DNA of 64,000 nucleotides from Karalla daura (Eukaryota; Chordata; Actinopteri; Chaetodontiformes; Leiognathidae): contig CM055188.1 in assembly GCA_029224185.1 (NCBI GenBank), positions 22,533,497 to 22,597,496 on the forward strand, given 5' to 3'. The notes beneath the pieces were generated by a model. The model did not search any database. It had not been told where the DNA came from and saw only the letters and a program-made list of their open reading frames with translations. This document shows positions 13,145-25,735 of the stretch, piece by piece (position 1 is the first letter of the stretch; each line of letters starts with the position of its first letter). Made by a program: the position numbers and the translations under genes.

Positions 13145-16100
13145 TCATTGTCAGTTTAAGGTGATGAATAAACTGTGTTTGAATGAAAAGATCAATTCAA
13201 AAAGAGATTTTGACCCATTGTCTAAATGTGTGCTTTGTTCTGCTTTGTTCCTGTGCCTGAAGGCACTGCCAGTTTGCCCCATTCAGGCAACTTGTGACGC
13301 TGCTTCGAAGGAAGAGAATAAAGAAAAGAACAGATATGTCAACATCCTGCCATGTGAGTTATGACAGAGCCCTAACATTGACTGACAATAACACAGCATA
13401 GCAGTGTAACTGCTGCCAGTTCTGGCTTTTAATACATTTGTAGGTGCAGTCATAGTAAATACCAGGCATTTGGCAATCAAAGCATGCCAAGTGAGTTACT
13501 GAATTGCTAATCGGTGGTCAAGGGGGAAGAATAGCAATGTGACGGATGTTATTAAAGTTTCCCATCTCACTGGTGTTTGTCTGTCTCCTTTTCATTTTTC
13601 TCTCTCTGCATCTCCTGCTCTCTCCCACAGACGATCACTCCAGGGTCCATCTGTCATCTCTGGAGGGTGTTCCTGACTCTGACTTTATCAACGCCTCCTT
13701 TATAAATGTTTGTATTAAATGTAACATTTCAGCCCCAAGCAATTCAGCAGTTATGAGTGTGATGGATGCAGTTTTATCTCATTTTAATGAAACTTCTTGA
13801 CATCTTTATTTTGCAGGGTTACCAAGATAAGAATAAGTTCATTGCAGCTCAAGGTAAAGTTTTTGCCATTTTTGGCAGCAGAATATCGCTAGCTCACCAA
13901 ACACACAAACACAGACACACTCACACAGAGCTTACTTGACTTTCTGATATCTGCTATGGTCTCTCAGGGCCAAAGGAGGAAACAGTGAACGACTTCTGGC
14001 GGATGATCTGGGAGCAGAACACAGCCACTATCGTCATGGTTACAAACCTGAAAGAGAGAAAAGAGGTGCGAGTGCTGTAGGAACAGGCTTGGTGATAATG
14101 ATGCATGTCTTCATATGCTGCATTTAATATGTGTGCATTTTTCTGTATCAATGGACGGTGGATTCCTATTGACAAGGCAACAAAATGGTCCCTGTGTTCT
14201 TGGTTTTATATGTAACATATCTTAATTTGGAAAGTTAATTTTTTATCTCTACGGCCAGTTAAACAGTTCACTTTTTAAACTACTGTGTAAATGCTAATAT
14301 GAGGGTCAGTCTCACTTGGCCTCAAACTGAGACTTGATCTACATGATCACCCTGTTTTCTTTCCACCACATAATTATTCTGTCATAAACACAACTTTAGA
14401 TTATTTGAACTAATCAGGTTTCATATTTTCTTGTTGTACAACTGGACAAAAATTAAGCTGATCTTTTTTCCAGGTGTGCGTAGCTCTAGAACTCAGCTTC
14501 ATGTTAAATATTTGTTTTTCAGTGTAAGTGTGCTCAGTACTGGCCGGACCAGGGCTGTTGGACATATGGAAACATTCGTGTGTCTGTAGAGGACACAATG
14601 GTTCTAGTGGACTACACCATCCGGAAGTTCTGCATCCAACAGGTGAAATGCTATTTGTGTTGTTATAATACTTTTATTCCCCGTTTCCCTGCCCAATGTC
14701 ATTGAAAATGTTGCTGTGACTAAATTCCTGAGAATAGCTATTGGAATGCGTATCTGAATAGTCTGAATTGCCAGCTCAGTCAGTTCAGCATAAAATTTGA
14801 TGTTTTCTACATTAAAAAGCACTTAGCCCAAAACTCACAGTAACATAAATAGAGAGAGAGAGAAGAATGAAAGCTGACATGTGGTAAAAGTATGTTAAAC
14901 AGTCAATAACTAGACTGACCATCCTCAGTGTGTTCCTTTATTTGACTGTGTTTACAACATATGCTTTGTGCATGTCAGGTGGGAGATGTGTCTGGGAAGA
15001 AGCGTCAAAGGCTTGTCACCCAGTTCCACTTCACCAGCTGGCCAGACTTCGGGGTGCCCTTCACCCCTATTGGCATGCTCAAGTTCCTCAAGAAGGTCAA
15101 GAATTGCAACCCCCAGTATGCTGGGCCTATTGTGGTCCATTGTAGGTAAGTGAATCAGTGGTGCCACTGTTTCCGTGCCCTCATTTTGTGTGGTCTTGTC
15201 CACATGCTGTGCAACTTTTGACACATGACATTTCTGTCTGTCAGCGCGGGTGTGGGGAGGACAGGCACCTTCATTGTGATTGATGCCATGTTGGACATGA
15301 TGATTGCTGAGAAGAAGGTGGATGTGTTTGGCTTTGTGACGAGGATCCGGGCCCAGCGTTGTCAGATGGTCCAAACTGATGTAAGCCCAATGCTGACAAA
15401 CTATTCCAGGACACTATAATACAAATAATAAATCTCACTTTTATAAATTTTCTATTTTTTCCTCCCCCACTCGTGTCCCACAGATGCAGTACGTGTTCAT
15501 CTTTCAAGCCTTGTTAGAACACTACTTGTATGGGGACACCGAACTAGAGGTGACTTCTCTGGAGTCCCATCTGGCCAAGCTTTATGCCCCATCACCTGGA
15601 GCGGGTTGCAGTGGTCTGGAAGCTGAATTCAAGGTCGGTTTGCGTGTAGTGTTCTTTTAAAGGGGAACAGTTGTTTCGTGAAAACAATCTCGGTCCTCAT
15701 CTGAGCATTTTTCATCTCAATTCATAGAAACTGACATCCATCAAGATTCAAAATGACAAGATGAGAACAGGAAATCTGCCCGCCAATATGAAGAAGAACC
15801 GCGTGCTACAGATCATTCCATGTGAGTTATGCAGTCAGTGACACTAATGCAGGGAATGTAACCTGTGGATCAACACACCAAAATCATGTCTGCACATAAT
15901 GATGAATTCCCTAACATCATGTAATTGTTGATACGTAGGCCCTGTTTCAGTTTTTAAAGCTCTTCTACAAACAAGATTGCAATTTCCCCTCTCATTTTGC
16001 ACAGATGAGTTCAACAGAGTGATCATTCCAGTCAAACGAGGAGAGGAGAACACCGACTATGTCAATGCTTCTTTTATTGATGTGAGTGTGAAAGCAGGTG

Positions 16101-18240
16101 GATGAGAGTGGCTTATTTCTTTTTATTAACACAAGCAATCGAGAAGTGTTTTAAATTCTTCCCCCACTGTTTATTTTATGTCCACGGTTCGTCCCTCATT
16201 TCCCTGTGGACATCACTTCCTGTCATCCTTTCTGTCCGGTCACAGGGCTACCGTCAGAAGGACTCATACATGGCGAGCCAGGGCCCCCTGCAGCACACCA
16301 TAGAGGACTTCTGGAGGATGATCTGGGAGTGGAGAAGCTGCTCCATAGTCATGCTCACTGAGCTGGAGGAAAGAGGCCAGGTATGTGTGCAGATACACAC
16401 AGTATCAATAATCAAATCATATGTAGCTTAATATAAAAGTGATTTTCTGTGCTTACTTGATCCTACCTGTCTCGATTAACTTTTGACACTCTTGACATCT
16501 GCCCATTTTAATGACACTGGTGTTTTTTGACATCCTGAAAGCAAATCTTTTTCAGGTTTGGTAATTTGTCCATTCTTGTTATGTGCCCTGCAGGAAAAGT
16601 GTGCCCAGTATTGGCCTAGTGATGGAGTGGTGGTCTATGGCGACATCTCCATTGAAATTAAAAGGGAGGAGGAAAGCGAGAGCTATACAGTGCGTGACCT
16701 CCTGGTCACCAACAACAGGGTAAGAAAGTGATCCCATGTTCATGCTCCAAATATGCTGATATTTCTGTTCAAAACTGTTTAAATCTCAGCAACACTATTT
16801 GCATAACTACTTTCTTGTTTTTACCATCTCTTTAGGAGAACAAAGCTCGAGCTGTGCGTCAGTTCCATTTCCACGGCTGGCCTGAGGTGGGGATCCCCAC
16901 CGATGGTAAAGGCATGATCAACATAATTGCTGCGGTGCAGAAACAACAGCAGCAATCTGGCAACCATCCCATCACAGTTCATTGCAGGTAAGACGGCCAA
17001 TATATTGCCATTCAGTGTGTTGCTGCTGCGATTGTGATTTAAAGGTACATGATAACATGACCATATGAGAGCAGTTAAAAGACCAGGAAGAAATACTTTC
17101 CTTTGTATTATTGTCGCACAGTGGATTTGCTTGTGGCATTCAAGTGTGCTAGGGTGAGTCTGTGCAATTGTTGCAGCTAATAATTCACAGGAAAAAACAG
17201 CTTAGAAGAATTGTTCTCTTTTTCCTCATGACATTTTAACTGTACACAGAAAAGTCTGCTCACAACAAAGCCTCTTGTGTACACGGACAGTTTGTATAAA
17301 GTTTACATTTTCTGTGTGCAGTGCTGGTGCTGGCCGGACAGGGACTTTCTGTGCATTGAGTACAGTCCTGGAGAGGGTGAAGGCAGAGGGCATCCTGGAC
17401 GTCTTCCAGACAGTCAAGAGCCTCAGACTGCAGAGGCCCCACATGGTGCAGACACTGGTGAGGGGCCCTTTGAAGCTTCATGTGCAAACAATGTGTAATT
17501 ATTCCTTTAACATCTGGCTCAGTGAGCAATCATGAAATCTTTGAATGGAGCATGTTTTTTTCTGACTTGATAAAGATGCCTTAAATAAAATTCAGCCCCT
17601 AAAAACACAATAGTCTAAATCAAGTCAAACGTTTTATGTGTTGCCCCTGTCAGATGTCTCTCGCCATTGTATTTATTTGCCCCACTGGATTCTTGCCAGC
17701 AGATAAAGAGATATTTGTTAAAATATAGCATAAGTGAGTGTTAAGTTGTAATTAAGAGAGGAACAAACACATTTTAGTCCAAAGCTCAGTTAGACTTTCA
17801 CAATAGTCAATGGGATTTTACCTGGGTTCCATGTTGGTTGTTTTTTGAAGTGTGGAGAATCTTTAATTCATACAAAGCCCAAACCGTACAAACACCAAGT
17901 AGCTATTTGAATCATTATTTATTCATCCTGTAATTGCTAACACATTTGTTATGTTATCTTATGTTGCATGGATTACATGCTTTCGTAGAAGATCTAGCAT
18001 GTAGTTGATGATGCTGCCTCGATATTCAAATTACAGCTGTGAGTTTGCACTGTTGCACTTGTAATGTTGCAATCTTCTCTATAAGTGATCTAAGATCAGA
18101 GACTAAAATGTAACAGATGTTGCTTCAACTGACGTGCTTGTGGCTGCTGTCCTTTTTCCCCTTAGGAGCAGTATGAGTTCTGCTACAAAGTTGTCCAGGA
18201 GTATATCGATGCCTTTTCCGACTACGCCAACTTCAAGTAG
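7341..18240 (+). CDS. ptpra: Receptor-type tyrosine-protein phosphatase alpha (20 coding exons)
   Basis: Membrane phosphatase that removes phosphate from tyrosines; the family is known to activate Src-type kinases. Coding exons: 7341-7416, 7510-7941, 11699-11798, 12063-12136, 12628-12764, 13263-13353, 13631-13707, 13817-13853, 13968-14065, 14523-14642, 14979-15145, 15245-15380, 15484-15633, 15728-15821, 16005-16081, 16246-16380, 16594-16719, 16836-16987, 17322-17457, 18166-18240. All introns are GT-AG and lengths sum to 2490 bases (829 residues; human about 802). A signal peptide ([18 protein letters not shown]) precedes a Thr/Pro-rich ectodomain with a 12-Thr run. The membrane span is at about residues 178-200. 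D1 has WPD (Asp437) and [10 protein letters not shown] (nucleophile Cys469); D2 has WPE (Glu726) and [10 protein letters not shown] (Cys759). WPE in D2 is the family norm and explains its weak activity. The C-terminal DYANFK holds the Tyr (825) that binds Grb2 in mammals. The stretch [20 protein letters not shown] points to alpha rather than epsilon. Confidence 0.97.
7942..11698 (+). other. ptpra: ptpra intron between ectodomain and membrane-span exons
   Basis: This 3.76-kb intron is the largest between coding exons and separates the mucin-like ectodomain exon from the exon coding the membrane span. No coding exon, RNA gene or clear repeat was recognised in it. An open frame at 9827-10189 lacks similarity and splice context and is not regarded as a gene. 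Confidence 0.8.
11935..12009. repeat. (TG)n(GA)n compound microsatellite in ptpra intron
   Basis: A TG run followed directly by a GA run lies about 55 bases before the acceptor of the next ptpra exon. Length variation here could affect the pyrimidine context of that intron, but nothing in the sequence shows this. Confidence 0.9.
13101..13143. repeat. (CA)n microsatellite in ptpra intron
   Basis: A nearly pure CA run of about 40 bases within the intron preceding the exon at 13263. Confidence 0.9.
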
Positions 18241-18941
18241 GGACCTGCCGTGGATGGAAGGATGTCCGCATACACTTCATACAAGCATAATGCACGCGCC
18301 GGAACACTCACACATACAGTATGTTACCATGCAGAAAGCTGCATACACCCATCGGATGGATGTTGTTTTTTTTTTGTTTTTTTTGTAACAAAAAGAAAAC
18401 AAAAAACAGAAAGACTCATCACAACTTGACCTGTGGATGGGATCAACTGCCCAGAGGAAAAGGGAACTGAAGCCTCAGCCAAGAGGACAGGGCAGTGCAG
18501 TCAGATAGAGAAAGTAACTGAGATGCCTTCTTGACTATTTTGTAATATTGGTCCTGTTAATACAACCCATAACCCCCATATGCTTCTCATGCCCTGCCCT
18601 CCCTCCCTCCCTCCCTATGTATATATACTTACTGTGTTTCATCTTATTACCTTGGTTTCAAACACAGTTTTGAGTTTGGCTGCATTTTTGGGTGGCACCT
18701 GTAATGTATTTTATTGCTATATAAATATATATAAATAGATATGAATATAAATCTACTACTTTGGAGGCTAATGTAAAAACACATCCAGAGGCAAGGTAAT
18801 GTTTTTTTTTTTGTTTTTTTCTTTTTTTTTTAGGGACAAAATGTTTTTGGCTTTGCTAGAGCCGTGCTGTAGCAACCTGTATGGTAGCAGAATCCTCAAC
18901 ATCTCCAGTCAAAACACACACACACACACACACACACACAA

Positions 18942-18981
<40 letters not shown>

Positions 18982-21925
18982 CGTTGTAGTTACATCTCTC
19001 GAGCCAGTTACAGTTTTTCACCTTTATGTTTTAGAACTAAGGGATTCAAAGTCACTCACGATTGAAGATCAAAATATCTGTGATGTACCCCGAAGGCTGA
19101 GGTTCATATACACTACACACTGATACATTGATACACTACATACCAGGAGCCATTCATTTTTTAAGCATATGTGTGTGAGTGTTTGAACTGGAGCATAAGC
19201 TCTCAGAAAAGATGCTGTGTTTTCACATCACCTCCACCAAGTGCCAAAGTCCTTTACTCACTTGGTTCTGCAGCTTCAGAGACACTCGACCAGCCATGTT
19301 CAGACTTTCTGCACAAGAAAGCTATTGTATTGTCAAAGCTTCTGTAGCCAACCCATTCTTGCACTGTGATAAGAAAATGTGGAAGTAGATACTAATAGAC
19401 TGATTTTTCTTTTATATATATACAATAGAGAAATATAAGGAATAAGAATTGGTTAGTCAATGTTCACGTAAAAATTTGATTTTAAGCTCTGTTACAGCAT
19501 CAGCAGCATTTGTGGTTATCAAGTCAAACCACAAGCAACACAATCACAAGTTACACTATTACTGCATCGGAGAAAATCAGTCATTTGCCAGCATATTCAG
19601 ATTTCATTTGCCATTTACAGACTCATGTCAGTATTTCCTGTAGATGGCATTGAGCCTTTTTCCTGGGTTTCCTTTGAATCTGTCTGCCTATATATAAAGA
19701 CAATTTACTCTACTGTCATCTTAAAGATTGATCTACTTCTATTATGCTCCCTGGACACTAATATAGAATGTTTTTTTGTTTCTTTTGAATGCTGCAGTCC
19801 TCTAAATGGATGCATTGTTACTTTATTAGTGGAGGTGTGCTTTGCCATGCCGTGTTTGCTATGACTCTAATGGCTGTCCTGTGAGGACACTCAGACTTGA
19901 ACTACCGTGGGTTTTTATTTTATTTTTATTTCTTTTAGATGAGGTCACAGTTGAGGCCGTGCCCTTTATGATTGTAATGAAAAAGGAACAATGTCATTTA
20001 ACTGCAGGGCGCTCAGGTCAGTCCTTATTTCAAGTCAGTCAGCTCAGGAAATGACTGATGCCATGATTGTTTAAGCTTACAAATTGAACGTCACAGCCCA
20101 CTCATGTTAAGTGGGTTTCAAGCTTCTAATGCAGGAGTGTTCAGAGCCTGCTTGCCCGCATTTGGACTGGTTTTACTGCCATGATATTAGAAAATTGATT
20201 TATTTCCCAAGTTCTAAAGCTATCTATTTAATGTCAATTTTAACTGAAAGCAGCCCTGGGTTTATTGACATTGATACACTACATTAACACTCCCACATGC
20301 TATTGCTTTTATTGAAAGGAAGAGCACAATCAGAGTAAATTTATTAATAGAAAATGCCATTCAATGTTTATGCTGAATTGTTGAGAAGTCTCTGTTGATT
20401 GTTTGAACATTCATGCATTATTTGCACCCAAAGCAAAGCCCTTAAAAATGCAGAACCAAATAAGAGGTCAGCACAGTGACATGGCCTTCGTTATTGGAAT
20501 ACAGGAGCTATTTTTGAACTCTTGAGAAGCTCAGGTCTCTGAAGGTCGGGACATTAAAGTAGCAGATGTTTTAATTGACCAGTCACTGAAAGAAACCATT
20601 GGCTGTGTGTGCATCATCATCGGCATTTCAGGTCTTCTTTCGTTCCAAAGCATCACAAGTGCCCACACTTAGTTAGGTGCCATTGTGTTCTTCATTTATT
20701 TACTTCACGGCGTATCGGGTCTTAAGTTGACAGAGGGTGGGGGATGTTTTTGTCCTGGCTTCTCTGTTCATACTTTAATTATTTGGCTCTATAGCGTTTA
20801 CTGTGATCCTATGATCACTTTGTTTCATGACAGTTTGATAGTAAAATAAGACACTGTGCCAACCCAGGAGACCCTCTGTTGTACTATGATAGTGAACTTA
20901 AAAAGTGCCTCACTGGTAGTTATAATTTTTTCAGTTTTACATATATTACATGCAGGAACTTTTTTCATTTACTCCAATGCACGTGTATTTCCTGAATGAT
21001 CACTTCAAGACCAGTGATGAACTTCTTTGTAAGACAAATCAATAGGGCCAAAACTAAGACTTAGTCAGTCGTCCTCCCTTACACATTCCCTCTAGTCATA
21101 TGTATGTAGTTTCCTTGATTGTACAAATTAAGCAAACATTGAGGTCACTTTCTGATTCCATCTTTAATTCATTGGCTTCAATTCATTCCATATCACTTAA
21201 ATGTGGGATCCATGACAAGTAATCAATTGTGGGTGCCCAAAAGTTTTACAGAAATTCATGCATTTTCCCCAGAGTAAATAGAGTATCTTATTACCTGCAT
21301 CATCACAAAGGGAAGCCAGTTGCCCCCATTCCACATCGTTATGTTACTGGAGCTTTGTCACAGGGGAGCATTTTGAATGCCCTGGAGAATTGAATGGCAA
21401 CTCCATTTGTCAAGCATTAGACCTGGAGGAAGATTCCTCTTTTCTCCACCTATATTTGTCTTTTATGTCTCCTATCCAACTCCTATCACTGCTGTCCGCT
21501 TCTGCTTTCTTTTCCTCTGTCACCATGGACTTTGGACCATTCTTTTCCCAGTGGTTACTACCCACTATCTTTTGTACATAATGTAAGGTTATTTATATTT
21601 CATTCCTGTCTGCTGCCTTGCTTATTTTCTTTTTCTCTCCCCGTCTTTGTTTCCTTTTTAAAAGATGTATATTGAACTGTATCGGGACCATTTTGAAATG
21701 TATTAGAGATGTTTTGTTTTGGCCATTTTTAATTTGGTATAATTGTCTTAACCAAATCCTATTTTTTAATTTGCCCATGTTTGTTTCTAGTGTTTTCTTA
21801 TTCAACATTTGAATATATGTATATATAATTATATATATGATAAAATTATATATAATTATATAATGCCAAATGGCCTTTCTAAGCAAGATACTGTTCAAAC
21901 CTAATAAAGTGCTTGAGATTTTATA
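18241..21925 (+). other. ptpra: Probable 3' UTR of ptpra
   Basis: No gene-like coding sequence follows the ptpra stop for several kilobases, and the first well-placed AATAAA I see (21903-21908, in 'ctaataaagtgc') would give a 3' UTR of about 3.7 kb, in keeping with the long 3' UTRs of vertebrate PTPRA. The stretch includes an AT-rich ATATAA cluster near 18720, a CA microsatellite at 18913-18978 and many T-rich stretches. An earlier poly(A) site is possible. Confidence 0.5.
18913..18978. repeat. (CA)n microsatellite
   Basis: A CA run with a single 'at' interruption, in the likely 3' UTR of ptpra. Confidence 0.9.
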
Positions 21926-23600
21926 ATTTGTCTGCATTCATTATTATATTGTTTTTTTTTTTTTTCAATGTAATGAGTGGTTGCATCTCTGCTATCAGAC
22001 ACCACATATGTTTGTTTCAAGTCAGGATCGCCTGCTGCTCATTACAGCTCATTCTCAATGAAGACTAATGGTACGGCAGTGCAAAATAATTGCCAGTCGT
22101 TCATGCACCTTATAGATCAGGCAGTCATCTTGAGTGTTCTTGAAGGCTTTTCAATCAGTGTTTAACCTTACGCTCACAATCAAATATTAATGTGCTTTTT
22201 TTGCACCACTAAATAATTAATTAAGCAATCTTGTCATCTTACTAGTAAAATGGTTTATGCTTTATCTTTACATGTGAAATCACTGCAGAATTATGGAGAA
22301 ATTATGGAGAAATTATGGAGAATTACCAGAGAAATCTGGTTTCTTTCATGCCTCATACACTATCTGTTGCTGTCTAAATATGTAGATTTCAAGAATTGTT
22401 TTGCTCGTGACATATTTTTGACCTGAAATTGGACATGGTAAATAGCTGGATAGATAATCAACAGTTTTCCAGTAAAGGGAAAGTGTCCCCTCCAGATACG
22501 TTTTAAATGTGTATACAAAAAAATAAAAAATCAGTGGTTTGACAATTACTGTGGATGTGAACATATCATTGTGCATCCTCCTTAACAGAAAATTCCTTCA
22601 TAACTGAATATTGAGGGGAGAGCAGCTGTAAACTTTTTTGTTTACTGGTAGGCTCCAAAGAGAGTATTGTTCTTGCTTGCTGTTGACAGATGGGTCTGGA
22701 AGCAGCACAGTTGATCATCAGTGACACAAGATGGATTTTTCTCACCTCAGCCAACGTCTTGCACCGCACAGTCCTGTATTACAGTCCTCCAGCAGTCAGA
22801 TGAATTGTGTCACTGTTGCCTGCTGTCAGTCACTCTTTCCATAAGGACTTGGCCAGGAATCCACAATGTTCGGTCATGTGATGTCACCCGTTTTTCCTCT
22901 TGCTGGAGGGTCAGCAAGGTCAGTGTGAGGATGTGTGAAAGGTCACTGTGATTAAATCAGGTACAGGAAGAGAGGAAATGGGTACTACTGGGTTTAGCCT
23001 CCTGTCCAGGATCTCCTGTTTGATCAGAGGAATTCAATTACATAGTATTAATGAAAGAAAATAGTTGGCAGAATCCAGGCTTGAGAAAACTGTAATTGGG
23101 TGTAAGTAATCTAACACTGTGATATCATAAGCATTTTAAAAAAACATCATTATTGAGATGTTTTCATTTTGATCATTGAAGAAAAAAATAATACTATTTG
23201 CTGATAATCTATTGACAAAATGCCTTAAATCTGTTGTTCAGCCAGTGTATGTGGATATACAATATTCAAGATTCTACAACCTTGCTTCTCAGTTCTGCTG
23301 CTGTTTTGTACCAGACATAGACACAACCGAGAGAAAAGTTCTGAAACACAATCCAGAAAGCAAAGATTAAATATATATGTATATATAGAATCTAAAGAAA
23401 AATTAAGGCCCTCAAGTATTGGATGACGTGTGTGAGCAGATGAGCATCCCGTGTGCGTAAGCGCTGTTTGCAGGTGATAATTGGAATTGGCCAGGTCCTC
23501 GAGACCCCCTGTCCCCTGAGATCGTTCATTTCACCACTGGGATCAGAGGGACCAAAGGGGTCACTGATGGGCGGGGCAATTAGGTGTGTGCTTATTGTGT
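21926..23600. other. Intergenic spacer between ptpra and gnrh2
   Basis: AT-rich sequence without recognised exons. It has a small direct repeat of about 12 bases ('aaattatggaga' three times, near 22290-22325). The distal part presumably contains upstream control sequence of gnrh2. Confidence 0.6.
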
Positions 23601-23627
23601 GGTTAGGAGGGTGGCCTCTGGACTGCT

Positions 23628-23775
23628 ACATAAATTTGGAGGGCTGAGGAGAATCTCTGCAGTGAGTGAGTCTGTGAAAACCTGTAAGGGCTGAACAACT
23701 AAAGGACAAGCAGAGGGACATCTTACCACTGTGTTGGGACACCTGTAGCTATAGAGTTGTGAGAGCTGAAACCAA
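23628..23775 (+). promoter_or_regulatory. gnrh2: gnrh2 core promoter and 5' UTR exon
   Basis: A TATA-like 'acataaat' at 23628-23635 is followed about 25-35 bases on by a purine-rich stretch where transcription could start, and the untranslated exon ends at a clear donor ('accaag' then 'gtaagg', 23776). The coding exon follows after an intron of 108 bases. A leader exon split from the coding exon is typical of vertebrate GnRH genes. The start site itself is inferred. Confidence 0.6.
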
Positions 23776-23894
23776 GGTAAGGGCACTTTTTCTTCTTTAC
23801 TGATTTGAAATTTGCCAAATGAGATACCGTAGGCTCAAAGAAAAGCAAGTAATTGTATGTGTTAACTCCATTTTTGCCTCTAGGTAGGAATAAC

Positions 23895-24525
23895 ATGTGT
23901 GTATTACGACTGGTATTGCTCCTTGGGCTGCTTCTATGTGTTGGGCCCCAGCTGTCCAGTGGCCAGCACTGGTCCCATGGCTGGTACCCTGGAGGCAAAA
24001 GAGATTTGGACTCTTTTGGAACATCAGAGGTCAGAATCTGTATGAGTGTGTGTGTGTGCATGTGCTTGTGCGTGTGCATGTTTGTACCTTCGTGCATAGC
24101 TTTCATACTCATTAAGCATTTCCTGTTGAAATTGAGAATATTCCCCATCCTATTGCTCACTTCTCTCATGTCCTGAATTCCACCCTATTCTTCTCAGATT
24201 TCAGAAGAGATTAAACTCTGTGAGGCAGGAGAATGCAGTTACTTGAGACCACAGAGGAGGAGTGTTCTCAGAAATATCTTTGTAAGTGGAAGACACCAAA
24301 TCCAGTGCACCTTGCATGCATAGGATGCATTGGATGTATACTGTACATATAGCCATCCTTTGTAGAAACACCCTGAATATAATGCTTCAAGTATCAATAG
24401 AACTACAATGATGACAAGTATTGCTTTGGCTGTGCTTTAAATGAATTCGGTAATGTGTGATAACCTCTAGTGTAACTTTTCAACAGCTGGACGCTTTGGC
24501 CAGGGAACTCCAGAAGAGGAAGTAA
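23895..24525 (+). CDS. gnrh2: Prepro-gonadotropin-releasing hormone 2 (chicken-II GnRH)
   Basis: Secreted neuropeptide precursor, expressed in vertebrates mainly by midbrain tegmental neurons and acting through GnRH receptors. Coding exons are 23895-24029, 24198-24281 and 24487-24525 (258 bases, 85 residues, the usual teleost length); the first coding exon starts at 23884 after a tag acceptor. The order is: signal peptide [17 protein letters not shown]..., the decapeptide [10 protein letters not shown], the amidation and dibasic cleavage signal GKR, then the GnRH-associated peptide beginning DLDSFGTSE and ending LQKRK. The leading Gln becomes pyroglutamate and the Gly gives the C-terminal amide in this family. 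Exon layout (hormone in the first coding exon, two short exons for the associated peptide) matches other GnRH genes. It lies about 2 kb beyond the probable end of ptpra on the same strand; gnrh2-ptpra linkage is known in vertebrates. No defects were seen. Confidence 0.98.
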
Positions 24526-24701
24526 CAGCTTCCCCTACAACAATGCTTTTCTATCTTGTGATGCAGTTTCTCAGTGTCTTCGTCTTGATGTGAAACAAGT
24601 TAATGTTGAACCTCTTGTCTTAATCGTTTCTGTTAGATTTGTCAATATGTTATATGTGGCAAAAGAACAGCATTGGAATAATAATGTGACTACAATATTC
24701 C

Positions 24702-24707
24702 AATAAA
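24702..24707 (+). promoter_or_regulatory. gnrh2: gnrh2 poly(A) signal
   Basis: AATAAA in 'ccaataaaatatc', about 180 bases after the gnrh2 stop codon, a fitting distance for a short neuropeptide transcript. Confidence 0.75.
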
Positions 24708-24904
24708 ATATCTATTTTGATATTAACTTGTATTGAATGTTGGTGTTTTGGAGGCCTGAAAAGGGAAAAATGGACAGAAACAAATATGTATTGTGCAAGC
24801 TGACTCAACAAAGATAACAAATTAAAGAACTAAAATCCCAATTGAATCATACAATTTCTATCCCATATCTGCCCCATGTAAACCAACAGAGCTACAGCGA
24901 GAAA

Positions 24905-25110
24905 GTAAGTTGGGGAATAGGGTTGTTCCTTCACATTGAGGAGGTTACCAGTTCAAACCCTAGTTGAGGGCCTTTCTGTGTGGAGTTTGTTTAGTGCTTC
25001 TTCATGACTGAGGTAGAGCTGGACAGAGTTGACAGACACTCATAATCTGTCCTCTCTGCCACTATAGTTTAGTTGACAGGTGGACACAATTGCACTCCAT
25101 GTTTCTATTT
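24905..25110 (+). repeat. Degenerate fish interspersed repeat
   Basis: Contains 'ggttaccagttcaaaccc' and 'cctttctgtgtggagttt', phrases of the widespread fish repeat that is seen better preserved at 35978-36240. It resembles a truncated, mutated copy. Confidence 0.5.
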
Positions 25111-25374
25111 TATCATTTTTTAAAATCTTTTTATATTTTTTTAGCTCTTGTGGTCCTGCTCCTATAGTTTGGCACATGTGCACAACTCAGGTCCTGAAGT
25201 TTTCTGTTCTGTGGTCTCTAAAGTTGAGCTGAGCAGTGACAGTGGCAGTAACAAACGAAAGACGAGGATGCACGGGCATTTTGACAGTAATTGATTGTTG
25301 TTGTTGTTGTTTTCTTTTCAAATGTGTAATTGATTACTTAAATTAAATGTATTGTGTGAACTAGCCTATACAGT

Positions 25375-25735
25375 GTCTCATTGATGAGTGTTATTGCCTC
25401 ACAGCAAAATGGTCACTGGTTCACAGAGTTTATATTTTCTCTTTTTCTCTGCATTTGTTTTTCTCTGGGCACTGAGGTTTCCTTCAAAATCACACAACAC
25501 GCATGTCCAGGCCAATTAGAGATTAGCTCCAGGTGTGAGTGGTAGAGTGTTTTTGATGGGCATTGGTGCCCAGGTTCCCTTTTCCCTTCCATTTTCTCTG
25601 CAAGGAGTACTGGAGATTGCCCACTGAAGACCCCATGGATGGATATTAGGATGTTTCAACACAACATGTGAAAGAGCTGCAACAGGAGAGCTGTGCACGC
25701 TCTGCATTCTGCGGAGTCAGATAGTCTTGATTGGG
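25375..25735 (+). repeat. Second degenerate copy of the same interspersed repeat
   Basis: 'ttattgcctcacagcaaaatggtc' in part, 'ggttcacagag', 'tttctctgggcactgaggttt' and 'ggccaattagagatt' follow in the order expected for the repeat at 35978-36240, but with many substitutions. Ends are approximate. Confidence 0.45.
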
